Assembly: GCA_013416435.1 (NCBI GenBank)
Contig: JACCEN010000007.1
Location: 186,001-250,000 of the forward strand
Direction of reading: 5' to 3'
DNA from: Alcaligenaceae bacterium
Lineage (GTDB): Bacteria > Pseudomonadota > Gammaproteobacteria > Burkholderiales > Burkholderiaceae_B
DNA length: 64,000 nt
Shown here: piece after piece, positions 26,621 to 36,178 of the stretch
Layout of the letters: each line of letters opens with the position of its first letter
Numbering within the stretch: position 1 is the stretch's first letter
Translations under genes and position numbers: made by a program
The notes under the pieces: model-generated
What the model was told of the DNA's origin: nothing
Seen by the model: only the letters and a program-made list of their open reading frames with translations
Database searches by the model: none

Positions 26621-28306
26621 TCAGAGCGCCTCGCTTGCGTAGTCGGCAAGCCGCGAACGCTCGCCGCGCTGCAAGGTGATATGGCCCGCATGCGGCCAGC
26701 CCTTGAAGCGATCCACCACGTACGTCAGGCCCGAACTGCCTTCGGTAAGGTAGGGCGTGTCGATCTGGGCGATATTGCCGAGGCAGACGATTTTGGTTCC
26801 GGGACCGGCGCGCGTAACCAGCGTCTTCATTTGCTTGGGTGTGAGGTTCTGCGCTTCGTCGATGATCAGGAATTTGTTGAGGAAAGTGCGGCCTCGCATG
26901 AAGTTGAGCGACTTCACCTTGATGCGCGATCGTATGAGTTCCATGGTGGAGTTCTTGGGCCAATCCTGTCCGCCGCTGCCGGTGGAGAGTTCCGAGTTGC
27001 CCGAGCCCAGGTGAAGCACTTCCAGGTTGTCTTCGAGCGCGCCCATCCAGGGCAGCATTTTTTCTTCCTCGGTGCCGGGCAGGAACCCGATATCGTCGCC
27101 GACGGGCACCGTGGCGCGCGTGATGATGATTTCGTTGTAGCGCTTGGTTTCCAGCGTCTGGGTAAGCGCGCTGGCCAGCGCCAGCAGCGTCTTGCCCGTA
27201 CCGGCCTGGCCCAGGAGCGAGACGAAGTCGCAATCGGGGTTCATGAGCAGGTTGAGCGCGAAATTCTGTTCGCGATTCCGTGCCGTGATTCCCCAGACAT
27301 TGTTCTTCCCGTGGCTGTAGTCCCGCAATGTGGCCAGGACCGCGCTCTTGCCGCTGACTTCCTTGACTTGGGCCTGAAGCGGAAGATCGCCATCGAAATA
27401 GACGAATTCATTGACGATGAATTCCGAGCACAGGGGGCCTCGGATGCGGTAGTAGGTGGTGCCGCCCTGCTGCCAGGATTCGACGTCCTTGCCATGCTTG
27501 AGCCAGAAGTTTTCCGGCAGGGGCATGACACCGTCGTAAAGCAGATCGGAGTCGTCCAGCACGTGGTCATTCAGGTAGTCCTCGGCTTCCAGGCCCAGCG
27601 AGCGGGCCTTCAGCCTCATGTTGATGTCTTTGGACACCAGGATGACTTCGCGTTTGCCGTGGATCTGGTGCAGGGCGTGCACCACGCCAAGAATGGCGTT
27701 GTCGGCCTTGCCCAGAGGCAGCTCGATGGGCAGCCTGGTTTCGAGCGCGGTCGTCTGGAAGTGCAATTGCCCAAGGGCTTCCGCATTGCCCAGCGCATCG
27801 AGCTCCACGCCGGCTTCCAGGTTTTGCGCACCGCTGACCAGGCCGTCGAGAGAGCGGCTGACCTGCCGGGCGTTGCGCGCCACTTCCGACATGCCCTTCT
27901 TTTGATGGTCGAGTTCTTCCAGGACCATCATGGGCAGGAAGATATCGTGCTCCTCGAACTTGAAAAGCGAATTCGAGTCGTGCAGCAGGACGTTGGTATC
28001 CAGGACGAACAGTTTGCGCTTGGAGGCCGCCAGGCGCCTCTTTTTGGCGGGAGTGCGTGCTTGCGCGACAGGCGCGGGGACGGTGGGGGCGACTTCTTCT
28101 GGTTCCTTGGCGGCCGTCTTGGCGGACGGCTGGATTCCGGGCGCTTTGAGGGCAGGCGCATCCGCCTGCCGGGCGGCTTTTGCGGGGGCCGCTGTCTTGC
28201 TTGCCGTCCGGGATACAGTTGCCTTGGTCGTGGTGGCAGTGGGCGGTTCTGGGTTCATGATGGCAACCGTGGCGCCCATGCTTGTTGGCAACTTGGGTAG
28301 CGGCAT
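26621..28306 (-). CDS. PIN domain - PhoH-type ATPase fusion protein (PhoH2-like)
   Basis: 561 residues. A low-complexity Ala/Thr/Pro-rich N-terminus (residues 1-95) precedes a PIN domain with RKLFVLDTNVLLHDSN and VLEELDHQKKG. The PhoH ATPase domain follows, with Walker A LGQAGTGKTLLALA and Walker B FLIIDEAQNLTPKQ. PhoH2 proteins combine an RNase-like PIN domain with an RNA helicase-like ATPase; the role in RNA turnover is inferred. The start is uncertain: ATG 28306, 28279 or 28258; the tail before the PIN domain is poorly conserved. It overlaps nothing and is followed by pdxA. Confidence 0.88.
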   Translation of the reverse strand: MPLPKLPTSMGATVAIMNPEPPTATTTKATVSRTASKTAAPAKAARQADAPALKAPGIQPSAKTAAKEPEEVAPTVPAPVAQARTPAKKRRLAASKRKLFVLDTNVLLHDSNSLFKFEEHDIFLPMMVLEELDHQKKGMSEVARNARQVSRSLDGLVSGAQNLEAGVELDALGNAEALGQLHFQTTALETRLPIELPLGKADNAILGVVHALHQIHGKREVILVSKDINMRLKARSLGLEAEDYLNDHVLDDSDLLYDGVMPLPENFWLKHGKDVESWQQGGTTYYRIRGPLCSEFIVNEFVYFDGDLPLQAQVKEVSGKSAVLATLRDYSHGKNNVWGITARNREQNFALNLLMNPDCDFVSLLGQAGTGKTLLALASALTQTLETKRYNEIIITRATVPVGDDIGFLPGTEEEKMLPWMGALEDNLEVLHLGSGNSELSTGSGGQDWPKNSTMELIRSRIKVKSLNFMRGRTFLNKFLIIDEAQNLTPKQMKTLVTRAGPGTKIVCLGNIAQIDTPYLTEGSSGLTYVVDRFKGWPHAGHITLQRGERSRLADYASEAL

Positions 28307-28352
28307 AGGGTTCTGAGCTCCTGAAATTTACGTGGATCGTCGTGGCGGGCCG

Positions 28353-28421
28353 GGGCCTGTTAACGCCGGAGGCGGGGTCAGACCCCGTACGGGGTCTGAC
28401 CCCCCGGCTGTGAACAGGCCC
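28353..28421. repeat. Nested palindromic repeat with extended flanking stem
   Basis: A perfect unit (28374-28403, centre GTAC) is embedded in a longer imperfect inverted repeat: GGGCCTGTTAACGCCGG at 28353-28369 pairs with CCGGCTGTGAACAGGCCC at 28404-28421. The whole could fold into a hairpin of roughly 30 bp per arm. The right flank reaches the first base of the bcp stop codon. Confidence 0.93.
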
Positions 28422-28894
28422 TAGCTGCTTGCCGCCGTTTGTACCGCCTGCAGGACATCGTCGACATGGCCCGGCACCCGAAGGCCCCGCCATTCGCGTT
28501 GCAGCACGCCTTCCTCGTCGATGAGAAACGTGCTGCGCTCGATGCCCCGCACTTGTTTACCGTACATGTTTTTCATTTTCATGACGCCGAAGAGCTGGCA
28601 CAGGCTTTCATCTTCGTCGGCGATCAGGGGGAAGGGAAGCGACTGCTTCTCGGTGAAGCCGGCGTGGGACTTCAGGGAGTCGCGCGATACGCCGATGATC
28701 TGGCATCCGGCGTCGACGAAATCCTGGTAGCGATCACGGAATCCCTGCGCCTGGGTCGTGCAGCCGGGCGTGTTGTCTTTGGGATAGAAGTACAGCACCG
28801 TGAGATGGCCGCGCAAGCCGTGGGCGCTGACTTCCCCCTGGGTGCTGGCGGCGGTGAACTCGGGTATGGGCTTGCCGACGGTGGCTTGGCTCAT
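28421..28894 (-). CDS. bcp: Thioredoxin-dependent peroxiredoxin, Bcp type
   Basis: 157 residues, AhpC/TSA family. The peroxidatic cysteine is C45 in DNTPGCTTQAQGFRD, within a Bcp-type context (LYFYPKDNTPGC). The resolving cysteine found five residues later in E. coli Bcp is a glutamine here, so this is a one-cysteine type or uses one of the downstream cysteines (AGCQIIG, SLCQLFG). It reduces hydroperoxides in the cytoplasm. It overlaps the preceding gene by ATGA, implying translational coupling. Confidence 0.93.
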   Translation of the reverse strand: MSQATVGKPIPEFTAASTQGEVSAHGLRGHLTVLYFYPKDNTPGCTTQAQGFRDRYQDFVDAGCQIIGVSRDSLKSHAGFTEKQSLPFPLIADEDESLCQLFGVMKMKNMYGKQVRGIERSTFLIDEEGVLQREWRGLRVPGHVDDVLQAVQTAASS

Positions 28895-29340
28895 GCGGAC
28901 TCCTTATAGGGAAGAAGGGCCACGACCACGCGCCGCCCTTCGGACATCAGAATATTGTAGGTCCGGGCGGCTGCCTGGGTGCTCATGGATTCTATTCCTA
29001 TGCCCACGTTCAACAGGGGGGCGGTCACGCGTGCGGGAAGCAGGTATTGCTTGTGCCCGGTGCCGATCAGGATGACCTCGGGGGCGCCGGCCGGTTTTTG
29101 TGGCGCCGCAGCATCATCCAGGAACGCCATGGGATCGCGTTTTTCCTCTTTCAGGCCGGCGATGGCCCGCAAGTCCGCCGTGGTGATGTCGGAGGCCGAA
29201 GACACTTTCCATTCGTGTATTTCCCCTTCGGGGGCGAAATACACGGCATGCGCATACGGTGTTTCGTTGATCTCGATGTGGTCGTCCCGGAACGCCGTCA
29301 CGGTATTGAGGGCTGGGTTGGATTCGCTTTGCAATTGCAC
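28891..29340 (-). CDS. Mth938-like domain protein (DUF498 family)
   Basis: 149 residues. [17 protein letters not shown] and [32 protein letters not shown] are typical of the Mth938/NDUFAF3-like family. Mitochondrial NDUFAF3 assists complex I assembly; the bacterial function is not established. Its stop overlaps the bcp start (ATGA). It is divergent from alaC across 160 bases. Confidence 0.85.
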   Translation of the reverse strand: MQLQSESNPALNTVTAFRDDHIEINETPYAHAVYFAPEGEIHEWKVSSASDITTADLRAIAGLKEEKRDPMAFLDDAAAPQKPAGAPEVILIGTGHKQYLLPARVTAPLLNVGIGIESMSTQAAARTYNILMSEGRRVVVALLPYKESA

Positions 29341-29500
29341 TGGTTACTCCCGAAGTCAACTTGATGATAGCGCAAAGCTTGTTTTCATAGGATGGATTAC
29401 ACTTGTTCGCCATTTGCCGCAGGCGACGGCTTGCGATAGATTACTTACTTTTGTTGCGCTGCACATCCCACTATTCCGTCTCTTTGACCCAAGGACCATC

Positions 29501-30688
29501 ATGACGAACTTTCCTCGCATAGAGCGCCTGCCGCCCTACGTGTTCAATATCACCGGCGAACTCAAGATGGCGGCGCGACGGCGCGGCGAGGACATCATCG
29601 ACATGTCGATGGGTAATCCGGACGGGGCCACGCCCAAGCATATCGTCGACAAGCTCGTCGAGGCGGCCACCCGGCCCGATACGCACGGCTACTCCGTTTC
29701 CAAGGGCATACCGCGGCTGCGCAAGGCCATTTCAGGCTGGTACGAACGGCGTTATGGCGTGCAGATCAATCCCGATACCGAGGCCATCGTCACGATAGGC
29801 TCCAAGGAAGGCCTGGCCCATCTCATGCTTGCCACGCTGGACCGCGGCGATACGGTGCTCGTGCCCAATCCGAGCTATCCCATCCATATCTACGGCGCCG
29901 TGATCGCCGGCGCGAACATCCGCTCGGTGCCCATGACCCCGGGCCTGGACTTCTTCGAGGAAATCGAGCGCGCGGTGCGCGAGAGCATTCCCAAGCCCAA
30001 GATGATGATCCTGGGTTTTCCCAGCAATCCCACGGCCCAGTGCGTCGACCTGTCGTTCTTCGAGCGCATCGTCGCGCTGGCGCGCGAACACAACATTCTC
30101 GTGGTGCACGATCTGGCCTATGCGGACATCACCTTCGACGGCTATGTCGCGCCCTCCATCATGCAGGTGGAAGGGGCGCGCGACGTGGCGGTCGAGTTCT
30201 TCACCATGAGCAAGAGCTACAACATGGCGGGATGGCGGGTGGGCTTCATGGTGGGCAACCAGGAATTGGTCAATGCTCTGGCGCGCATCAAGAGCTACCA
30301 TGACTATGGTACGTTCACGCCCATCCAGGTCGCCTCCATCGCGGCGCTCGAAGGCCCTCAGGCTTGCGTGGCGGAAGTGGTGGAGCAATACCGGATCCGG
30401 CGCGACGTATTGGCCAAAGGCCTGCACGAAGCCGGCTGGCCTGTCGATATCCCGAAAGCGTCCATGTACATCTGGGCCCGGATACCCGACTTTTACAAGG
30501 GCATGGGCTCGCTGGAGTTTTCCAAGCGCCTGCTGGCCGATGCCAAGGTGGCCGTGTCGCCGGGCGTGGGCTTTGGCGAATACGGCGACGACTATGTGCG
30601 CTTCGCCCTGATCGAAAACGAGCAGCGCATCCGGCAGGCGGTGCGCGGCATCAAGGACATGTTCCGCAAAGACGGCGTCGGCAAGTGA
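29501..30688 (+). CDS. alaC: Glutamate-pyruvate aminotransferase AlaC
   Basis: 395 residues, class I/II PLP aminotransferase. The PLP lysine is in [27 protein letters not shown] and [13 protein letters not shown] are cofactor-contact regions. The sequence fits AlaC, which makes alanine from pyruvate and glutamate. AAGGA lies 10 bases before ATG 29501. The open frame upstream to 28979 is non-coding. It sits 62 bases ahead of hom-thrC, an arrangement conserved in betaproteobacteria. Confidence 0.93.
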   Translation: MTNFPRIERLPPYVFNITGELKMAARRRGEDIIDMSMGNPDGATPKHIVDKLVEAATRPDTHGYSVSKGIPRLRKAISGWYERRYGVQINPDTEAIVTIGSKEGLAHLMLATLDRGDTVLVPNPSYPIHIYGAVIAGANIRSVPMTPGLDFFEEIERAVRESIPKPKMMILGFPSNPTAQCVDLSFFERIVALAREHNILVVHDLAYADITFDGYVAPSIMQVEGARDVAVEFFTMSKSYNMAGWRVGFMVGNQELVNALARIKSYHDYGTFTPIQVASIAALEGPQACVAEVVEQYRIRRDVLAKGLHEAGWPVDIPKASMYIWARIPDFYKGMGSLEFSKRLLADAKVAVSPGVGFGEYGDDYVRFALIENEQRIRQAVRGIKDMFRKDGVGK

Positions 30689-30750
30689 GCATGCTGAACA
30701 CATCCCTTGGCTACAATGAATGTTTTTTTCCGCAAGTACGGATCGGGTAA

Positions 30751-32055
30751 ATGAGTCCTATTAAAGTTGGTTTGCTGGGTCTGGGCGTCGTCGGGGGCGG
30801 CACCTGGAAGGTATTGACGCGCAACGCCGAGGAAATCGCACGCCGCGCCGGCCGGCGCATCGAGGTCTCGGCCATTGCCGTCCGGGACGTCGAAAAGGCC
30901 AGAAAGCTCGTGGGTGAGCAGACTCTGGTCAGCAGCGATGGCTTCGACGTTGTGTGCAATCCCGACATCGACATCGTCGTCGAGGTCATCGGAGGGGATA
31001 CCCTGGCCCGCGAACTGGTCATGGAGGCCATTGCCCAGGGCAAGCATGTCGTGACGGCCAACAAGGCCCTGCTTGCCAAGCATGGAAACGAGATCTTCGC
31101 CGCCGCGCACCAGAAAGGCGTCATGGTGGCCTTCGAGGCCGCCGTCGCGGGCGGCATTCCCATCATCAAGGCAATGCGCGAAGGCCTGACGGCCAATCGT
31201 ATCCAGTGGCTGGCGGGCATCATCAACGGCACGACCAATTTCATCCTGTCGGAAATGCGCGCGCGCGGGCTGTCCTTCAACGAGGTGCTCGCCGAAGCGC
31301 AACGGCTGGGCTATGCGGAAGCCGACCCCACTTTCGATATCGAGGGGGTGGATGCCGCGCACAAGCTCACGCTGCTTGCTTCGCTCGCGTTCGGCGTGCC
31401 GGTGCAGTTCGACAAAGCCCATATCGAGGGCATTTCCAATCTGGCCCGTGAAGACATCATCCACGCGGAGCGCCTGGGCTATCGCATCAAGCTGCTGGGC
31501 ATCACGCGCCGGCGCGACGACGGCATCGAACTGCGGGTGCATCCCACTCTGGTTCCTACCGAGCGCCTGCTCGCCAATGTCGAAGGCGCCATGAATGCTG
31601 TCCTGGTCAGCGGCGACATGGTCGGCCCTACGCTGTATTACGGCCAGGGGGCGGGCGAACTGGCGACGGCTTCCGCGGTGGTCGCGGATCTGGTCGACGT
31701 CACCCGCCTGCAGACGGCCGATCCCGAGCATCGGGTTCCCTATCTGGCTTTCCAGCCCGATGCGCTGGACGACACGCCCATACTTCCCATCGAGGAAATC
31801 CGTTCCTCTTATTATCTGCGCTTGCGGGTCCAGGACCGTCCCGGCGTATTGGCCGACATTGCGCGCATACTCGCCGACGTGGGCATTTCCATAGGATCCA
31901 TGTTCCAGGAACCGCATGGCGATACCGAAGCCGACATCATTTTCCTGACGCACGAGGCGCGTGAAGGCGATATAGACAGCGCGTTGCAGCGCATCGGCGT
32001 CCTGGCTTTCGTACATTCCGACGTTACGCGCCTGCGCATGGAGCACCTGATATGA
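30751..32055 (+). CDS. hom: Homoserine dehydrogenase
   Basis: 434 residues. The N-terminal dinucleotide-binding site is VGLLGLGVVGGGTWKVL. The catalytic part contains GIINGTTNFILSEM with the lysine-bearing AYAEADPTFD-like region, and a C-terminal ACT domain starts near YYLRLRVQDRPGVLADIARI. It reduces aspartate semialdehyde to homoserine, the branch point to threonine and methionine; the ACT domain suggests feedback by threonine. Its stop overlaps the thrC start (ATGA). Confidence 0.96.
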   Translation: MSPIKVGLLGLGVVGGGTWKVLTRNAEEIARRAGRRIEVSAIAVRDVEKARKLVGEQTLVSSDGFDVVCNPDIDIVVEVIGGDTLARELVMEAIAQGKHVVTANKALLAKHGNEIFAAAHQKGVMVAFEAAVAGGIPIIKAMREGLTANRIQWLAGIINGTTNFILSEMRARGLSFNEVLAEAQRLGYAEADPTFDIEGVDAAHKLTLLASLAFGVPVQFDKAHIEGISNLAREDIIHAERLGYRIKLLGITRRRDDGIELRVHPTLVPTERLLANVEGAMNAVLVSGDMVGPTLYYGQGAGELATASAVVADLVDVTRLQTADPEHRVPYLAFQPDALDDTPILPIEEIRSSYYLRLRVQDRPGVLADIARILADVGISIGSMFQEPHGDTEADIIFLTHEAREGDIDSALQRIGVLAFVHSDVTRLRMEHLI

Positions 32056-33467
32056 AATACCGGTCCACACGTGGCGGCATGGCGCCGCAAGCATTCTCCG
32101 ACATCCTGCTCGAAGGCCTGGCGCCCGATGGCGGCCTGGCGCTGCCCGAACGCATTCCCACCATCGACGCAGACACCCTGGAAGCCTGGCGGGCGCTGTC
32201 GTATGCCGAACTGGCCGCTGAGGTCCTGGGTCTGTACATCGACGACATCCCTCGGGACGACCTACTGTCCCTGACCCGGGCCGCCTACGACGCATCGGTG
32301 TTCGGCAGCGAGCAGATCGTGCCCTTGAAACCGCTGAACCATGGTCTGACCCTGCTGGGGCTGTCCGAAGGGCCGACCCTGGCTTTCAAGGACATGGCCA
32401 TGCAGTTCCTGGGCCAGGTGTTCGAATACGTCCTGGGCAAGCGCAACGCCACGCTGAACATCCTGGGCGCGACCTCGGGAGACACCGGCTCCGCCGCCGA
32501 ATACGCGCTGCGCGGCAAGCGCGGCGTGAATGTCTTCATGCTGTCCCCGCACGGCCGCATGAGCGGGTTCCAGCGTGCCCAGATGTACTCCCTGCAAGAC
32601 CGGAACATCCACAACCTGGCGCTCAAGGGCGTATTCGATGACTGCCAGGATATCGTCAAGGCGCTGGCGGGCGATCTGGACTTCAAGTCGCGCTACCAGT
32701 TGGGCGCCGTGAATTCCATCAATTGGGCACGTATCGCCGCGCAGGTGGTCTACTACTTCTGGGGCTGGCTGCGAGCCACCTCCGCGCCGGGCCAGCAAGT
32801 GTCGTTCGCGGTTCCTTCCGGCAACTTCGGCAATATTCTTTCCGGGCACATCGCCCGCCGGATGGGCTTGCCCGTGCGGCGGCTGGTGCTGGCCACCAAC
32901 GAGAACAATGTGCTCGAGGAATTCTTCCGCACGGGTATCTACCGCCCGCGCTCGGCCGAACAGACTCACGCCACATCCAGCCCGTCCATGGACATCTCGC
33001 GCGCTTCGAACTTCGAGCGCTTCGTCTTCGATCTCCTGGATCAGGATGCCGCGAAGGTCAAAGCCTGCTGGAAACAGCTCGACGAGACCGGCGCATTCGA
33101 CCTCAGCGAGCTGAAGCCGCTGTTCGAGTCGCGCTACGGCTTCGTGGCAGGGGCCAGCACGCATGCCGACCGGCTTGCCACCATACGGCAGGTCTACGAG
33201 GAAACCGGCGTGCTCATCGATCCGCACACGGCCGACGGCGTCAAGGTGGGGGCCGCTCATGTGGAAGAGGGCATCCCCATGCTGGTGCTCGAAACCGCCA
33301 TGCCGGCGAAATTCGGCGAGACCATACAGGAAGCCATCGGCAAGCCCGCGCCCATACCGGCCCACTTGCGCGAATTGGCCGAACTGCCGCAACGCGTCGA
33401 GATCATGGACTGCGATGCGGAGCTGGTGCGGAACTACATCAAGGCCCACGTCGCGACCCAGGCCTGA
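32052..33467 (+). CDS. thrC: Threonine synthase
   Basis: 471 residues, class II (long) threonine synthase. The N-terminus MKYRSTRGGMAPQAFSDILLEGLAPDGGLA is characteristic. The PLP lysine lies in PTLAFKDMAMQFLG, and the phosphate-binding loop is GATSGDTGSAAEYA. It converts O-phosphohomoserine to threonine. Coupled to hom by a 4-base overlap. A homoserine kinase gene is not in the window, so thrB must lie elsewhere. Confidence 0.97.
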   Translation: MKYRSTRGGMAPQAFSDILLEGLAPDGGLALPERIPTIDADTLEAWRALSYAELAAEVLGLYIDDIPRDDLLSLTRAAYDASVFGSEQIVPLKPLNHGLTLLGLSEGPTLAFKDMAMQFLGQVFEYVLGKRNATLNILGATSGDTGSAAEYALRGKRGVNVFMLSPHGRMSGFQRAQMYSLQDRNIHNLALKGVFDDCQDIVKALAGDLDFKSRYQLGAVNSINWARIAAQVVYYFWGWLRATSAPGQQVSFAVPSGNFGNILSGHIARRMGLPVRRLVLATNENNVLEEFFRTGIYRPRSAEQTHATSSPSMDISRASNFERFVFDLLDQDAAKVKACWKQLDETGAFDLSELKPLFESRYGFVAGASTHADRLATIRQVYEETGVLIDPHTADGVKVGAAHVEEGIPMLVLETAMPAKFGETIQEAIGKPAPIPAHLRELAELPQRVEIMDCDAELVRNYIKAHVATQA

Positions 33468-33479
33468 TACCGGCGCATC

Positions 33480-33866
33480 ATGCTCACCTTCGGGCACTTT
33501 CTGGCAGTCGGCATGGGCGCCGCTATCGGCGCCGTGCTGCGATGGCTGTTGGGATTGTGGCTGAATACCGCACATGCGCTATTGCCTTGGGGGACTCTGG
33601 CGGCCAACTTGGTTGGCGGCTATCTGATCGGACTGATACTCGCCTTGCTGCTGCAGTCGCCGGAAGTGCCGGCCTGGCTCCGGCTGTTTCTCATTACCGG
33701 CTTCCTTGGCGGCCTGACGACGTTCTCCACTTTTTCGAGCGAGGTTTACAGCTTCCTCGAACGGGGCGCCTTCCTGGAGGCCTTGCTCTATGCCGGCGCC
33801 AGCCTGCTCGGCAGCCTGCTGTTGACGGCCGCGGGATTCGCAACGGTGCATGGGCTGAAAGGCTGA
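33480..33866 (+). CDS. crcB: Fluoride-specific ion channel CrcB/Fluc
   Basis: 128 residues, four hydrophobic segments. The Fluc signature [14 protein letters not shown] and the pore region [15 protein letters not shown] are both complete. It exports fluoride as a dual-topology dimer in the inner membrane. It lies 12 bases after thrC, so co-transcription is likely; there is no room for a fluoride riboswitch, and none was seen. Its stop is followed after 9 bases by a palindromic repeat. Confidence 0.94.
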   Translation: MLTFGHFLAVGMGAAIGAVLRWLLGLWLNTAHALLPWGTLAANLVGGYLIGLILALLLQSPEVPAWLRLFLITGFLGGLTTFSTFSSEVYSFLERGAFLEALLYAGASLLGSLLLTAAGFATVHGLKG

Positions 33867-33875
33867 TGCGTCGAT

Positions 33876-33945
33876 GGGGTCGGACCCCATCCGGGGTCCG
33901 ACCCCTGTGCGTCCCGGGGTCAGACCTCGAATGGGGTCTGACCCC
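33876..33945. repeat. Nested palindromic repeat, two copies, one inside the hpnE end
   Basis: Units lie at 33876-33905 (variant arms with paired G/C substitution, centre ATCC) and 33916-33945 (centre GAAT, one mismatch). The first is 9 bases after the crcB stop. The second contains the hpnE stop codon and encodes its last seven residues. Confidence 0.95.
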
Positions 33946-35284
33946 TGAAGGCCGACATCAGCGCCTCGGCCGCCCGTTTCCCGCTGATCACCGCGCCTTC
34001 CAGGACTGCCGGATACGATGTGTCCGTCCAGTCGCCCGCCACCCAGATGCCAGGCCAGGGTGTCGAGTTGGGCGGACGGCGCAGGCCCGGCACGGCAGCG
34101 AAGGTGGCTCGCTTTTCAACGATGAGATGCTGCTTCAGCACTTTCGGCATGGGTGCGCGGTGCCGTGTCTGCTCGCGCACCTGTTCAATAATGGCCGGAA
34201 TCGCGGCTTGGCGGCCATGTCCGAGCAGGGCGCGGGCGTCGCTGACGACGACATGCAGAAGCGCCGCTTCCGTCGCGCCCGGCGTCTTGGCGTAGGCTTT
34301 CCGGTTGAACAGCCATTGGCCGAATTGCAGACGCGCGGGATCTTCCCGCAGCAACAGCATGGGAGCCGGGTCGGGCCACGGCGATTCGAGCTGCAGCGTC
34401 AGGGTGGCGATCGGCAAATACGTGAAGGCCGACAGCATGTCCAGGTAGTCGGCGCTGCCGGGCCGGGCCGGCAACTGCGTCAGCAGGGTCTGCACGGAAG
34501 CCGCGTTGGCGGCCAGTATCACCGCGTCGTAGGACGTGCCGTCCAATTCGATCCGGCCATTGCCCATGGACAATTGCCGCACGGTATGCGATGGGCGCCA
34601 GGCCGCGCTTCCGGCCGGACCGGCGACCAGACGGCGTACGGCCTGGTCGGGCCATAAAGCCGACAGGTCTACGCGCGGCAGCAGCATGTCGGTCGCGCTG
34701 CGCCGACCGCCGAGGCTGTCGCGCAGCACATGGGCAAACACTTGTGCAGAGGCTTGTTCCACCGGAGTGTTCAGCGCCGCCACGCACAGCGGCCGCCAGA
34801 AACTGGCGATCATTTGAGGCGATTGACGGGTTTCAGCCAGCCAATCGCCGACGGTGGCGTCGGCGGAGGTGCGCCAGCCGCTCAGGCGCAAGCGGGCCAC
34901 GGCGGCGATGAGCGACATGCGTTCCCCGGCACGCATTCCGCGCGCGCCCGCTATGCCGAGCAGAAGATTGAGGGGCGAAGCGATTCTTGGCGCTTTGAGA
35001 CGAAAGCCGCCGTCCGCGGATTCGATCGACAGCGGCATGCGATGGAACATGGCTTCTTGTTCGAGCCCCAGCTCGTCCATGAGGCCGAGCGTGGCGGCAT
35101 AGGCTCCGAGCAGAATGTGCTGGCCGTTATCGATATCCACGCCTAGCGACCGCCACGGCACGCGGCGCGCGCGCCCTCCGGGTGTGGCGGCGGATTCGTA
35201 TACGACGACGCTGTGACCCGATTGCTTCAGGCGGATGGCGGCGGAAAGTCCCGCCCAGCCGCCGCCCACGACGGCTAGCTTCAC
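33920..35284 (-). CDS. hpnE: Hydroxysqualene dehydroxylase HpnE
   Basis: 454 residues, FAD-dependent amine-oxidase fold. The dinucleotide motif VVGGGWAGLSAAIRLKQSG and GGRARR lie at the N-terminus; GIWVAGDWTDTSYPAVLEGAVISG closes the FAD site. HpnE reduces hydroxysqualene to squalene after HpnC and HpnD. The start is GTG 35284, overlapping the hpnD stop (GTGA). The C-terminal GQTPFEV and the TGA stop are supplied by a palindromic repeat unit, so the original C-terminus may have been replaced. No squalene-hopene cyclase is in the window. Confidence 0.93.
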   Translation of the reverse strand: MKLAVVGGGWAGLSAAIRLKQSGHSVVVYESAATPGGRARRVPWRSLGVDIDNGQHILLGAYAATLGLMDELGLEQEAMFHRMPLSIESADGGFRLKAPRIASPLNLLLGIAGARGMRAGERMSLIAAVARLRLSGWRTSADATVGDWLAETRQSPQMIASFWRPLCVAALNTPVEQASAQVFAHVLRDSLGGRRSATDMLLPRVDLSALWPDQAVRRLVAGPAGSAAWRPSHTVRQLSMGNGRIELDGTSYDAVILAANAASVQTLLTQLPARPGSADYLDMLSAFTYLPIATLTLQLESPWPDPAPMLLLREDPARLQFGQWLFNRKAYAKTPGATEAALLHVVVSDARALLGHGRQAAIPAIIEQVREQTRHRAPMPKVLKQHLIVEKRATFAAVPGLRRPPNSTPWPGIWVAGDWTDTSYPAVLEGAVISGKRAAEALMSAFRGQTPFEV

Positions 35285-36144
35285 CGGCCCAGGCGGCGCA
35301 CCAGTCCGCGGCCGCCGCCCACCCAGGTTTTCCATGCCAGCCAGAATTTGCGTATGGGGGTCAGGGAGATGCGCTGGTCGAGGACACGCCATTGTTCGTG
35401 CTCGATCTCGCGCAGAAGGGTGTGATAGATGGCGGCCATCAACAGGCCGGGCCGCTGCGCGCGGCGGTCTTCCTCGGGCAATGCCCGCACGGCCTCGCGA
35501 TAGTACTGCCGCGCGCGATCCGTTTGAAACCGCATCAGCGCCGCGAAGTTGTCGCTGTACTGCCCGTTCAGGATTTCCGCCGCGCTGACGTTGAAACGCT
35601 GCATGTCCTCCTGGGGCAGGTAGATCCGCCCGCGCCGTGCGTCGTCGCCGACGTCGCGGATGATGTTGGTGAGCTGGAAGGCCAGGCCCAGCTTTTCGGC
35701 ATATTCGAGTGTCCCAGGGCGGGTATAGCCGAAGATGCCGGCCGAGAGCTCGCCCACCACGCCGGCCGCATGCCAGCAGTATTTGCGCAGCGCCGGCCAA
35801 TCGGCGTAGCGTGCATGGTCCAGGTCCATTTCCATGCCTTCCACAATGGCATACAGGCGGTCGGCATCCAGTCCGTAAGGCAGCAGGTGGGGCGCCAGCG
35901 CGCGCATGACGGGATGGTCGGCCTTGCCGGCGTACATGTCCTCGATCTGGCTGCGCCACCACGCAAGCTTCATGCGCGCCACCGAGTTTTCCTCGCATTC
36001 GTCGACGACGTCGTCGACTTCCCGGCAGAAGGCATACAGCGCGGTGATGGCCTTGCGCCGTTCAGGCGGCAGGAACAGGAAGGAGTAATAGAAACTCGAG
36101 CCGCTTTGGGCGGCCTTGTTCTGGCAGTATTCGTCGGGTGTCAT
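35281..36144 (-). CDS. hpnD: Presqualene diphosphate synthase HpnD
   Basis: 287 residues, squalene/phytoene synthase family. The first aspartate-rich motif is in AFCREVDDVVDECEENS near residue 45, the second in TNIIRDVGDDARRGRIYLP near 165. It couples two farnesyl diphosphates to presqualene diphosphate in the HpnCDE route. Second gene of hpnC-hpnD-hpnE, overlapping hpnE by 4 bases and 34 bases after hpnC. FPP is supplied by IspA, also encoded in this window. Confidence 0.94.
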   Translation of the reverse strand: MTPDEYCQNKAAQSGSSFYYSFLFLPPERRKAITALYAFCREVDDVVDECEENSVARMKLAWWRSQIEDMYAGKADHPVMRALAPHLLPYGLDADRLYAIVEGMEMDLDHARYADWPALRKYCWHAAGVVGELSAGIFGYTRPGTLEYAEKLGLAFQLTNIIRDVGDDARRGRIYLPQEDMQRFNVSAAEILNGQYSDNFAALMRFQTDRARQYYREAVRALPEEDRRAQRPGLLMAAIYHTLLREIEHEQWRVLDQRISLTPIRKFWLAWKTWVGGGRGLVRRLGR

Positions 36145-36178
36145 GCGTGATCGTCACCGTGGGATGTGGTGCGCCGAC

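Noticed and set aside
33467-33480. Fluoride riboswitch before crcB
   Set aside because: Only 12 bases separate thrC from crcB; no room and no motif.
33920-35998. 692-residue frame as a fused HpnD-HpnE protein
   Set aside because: The N-terminal part is out of frame with hpnD and shows no similarity; hpnE begins at GTG 35284, overlapping the real hpnD stop.
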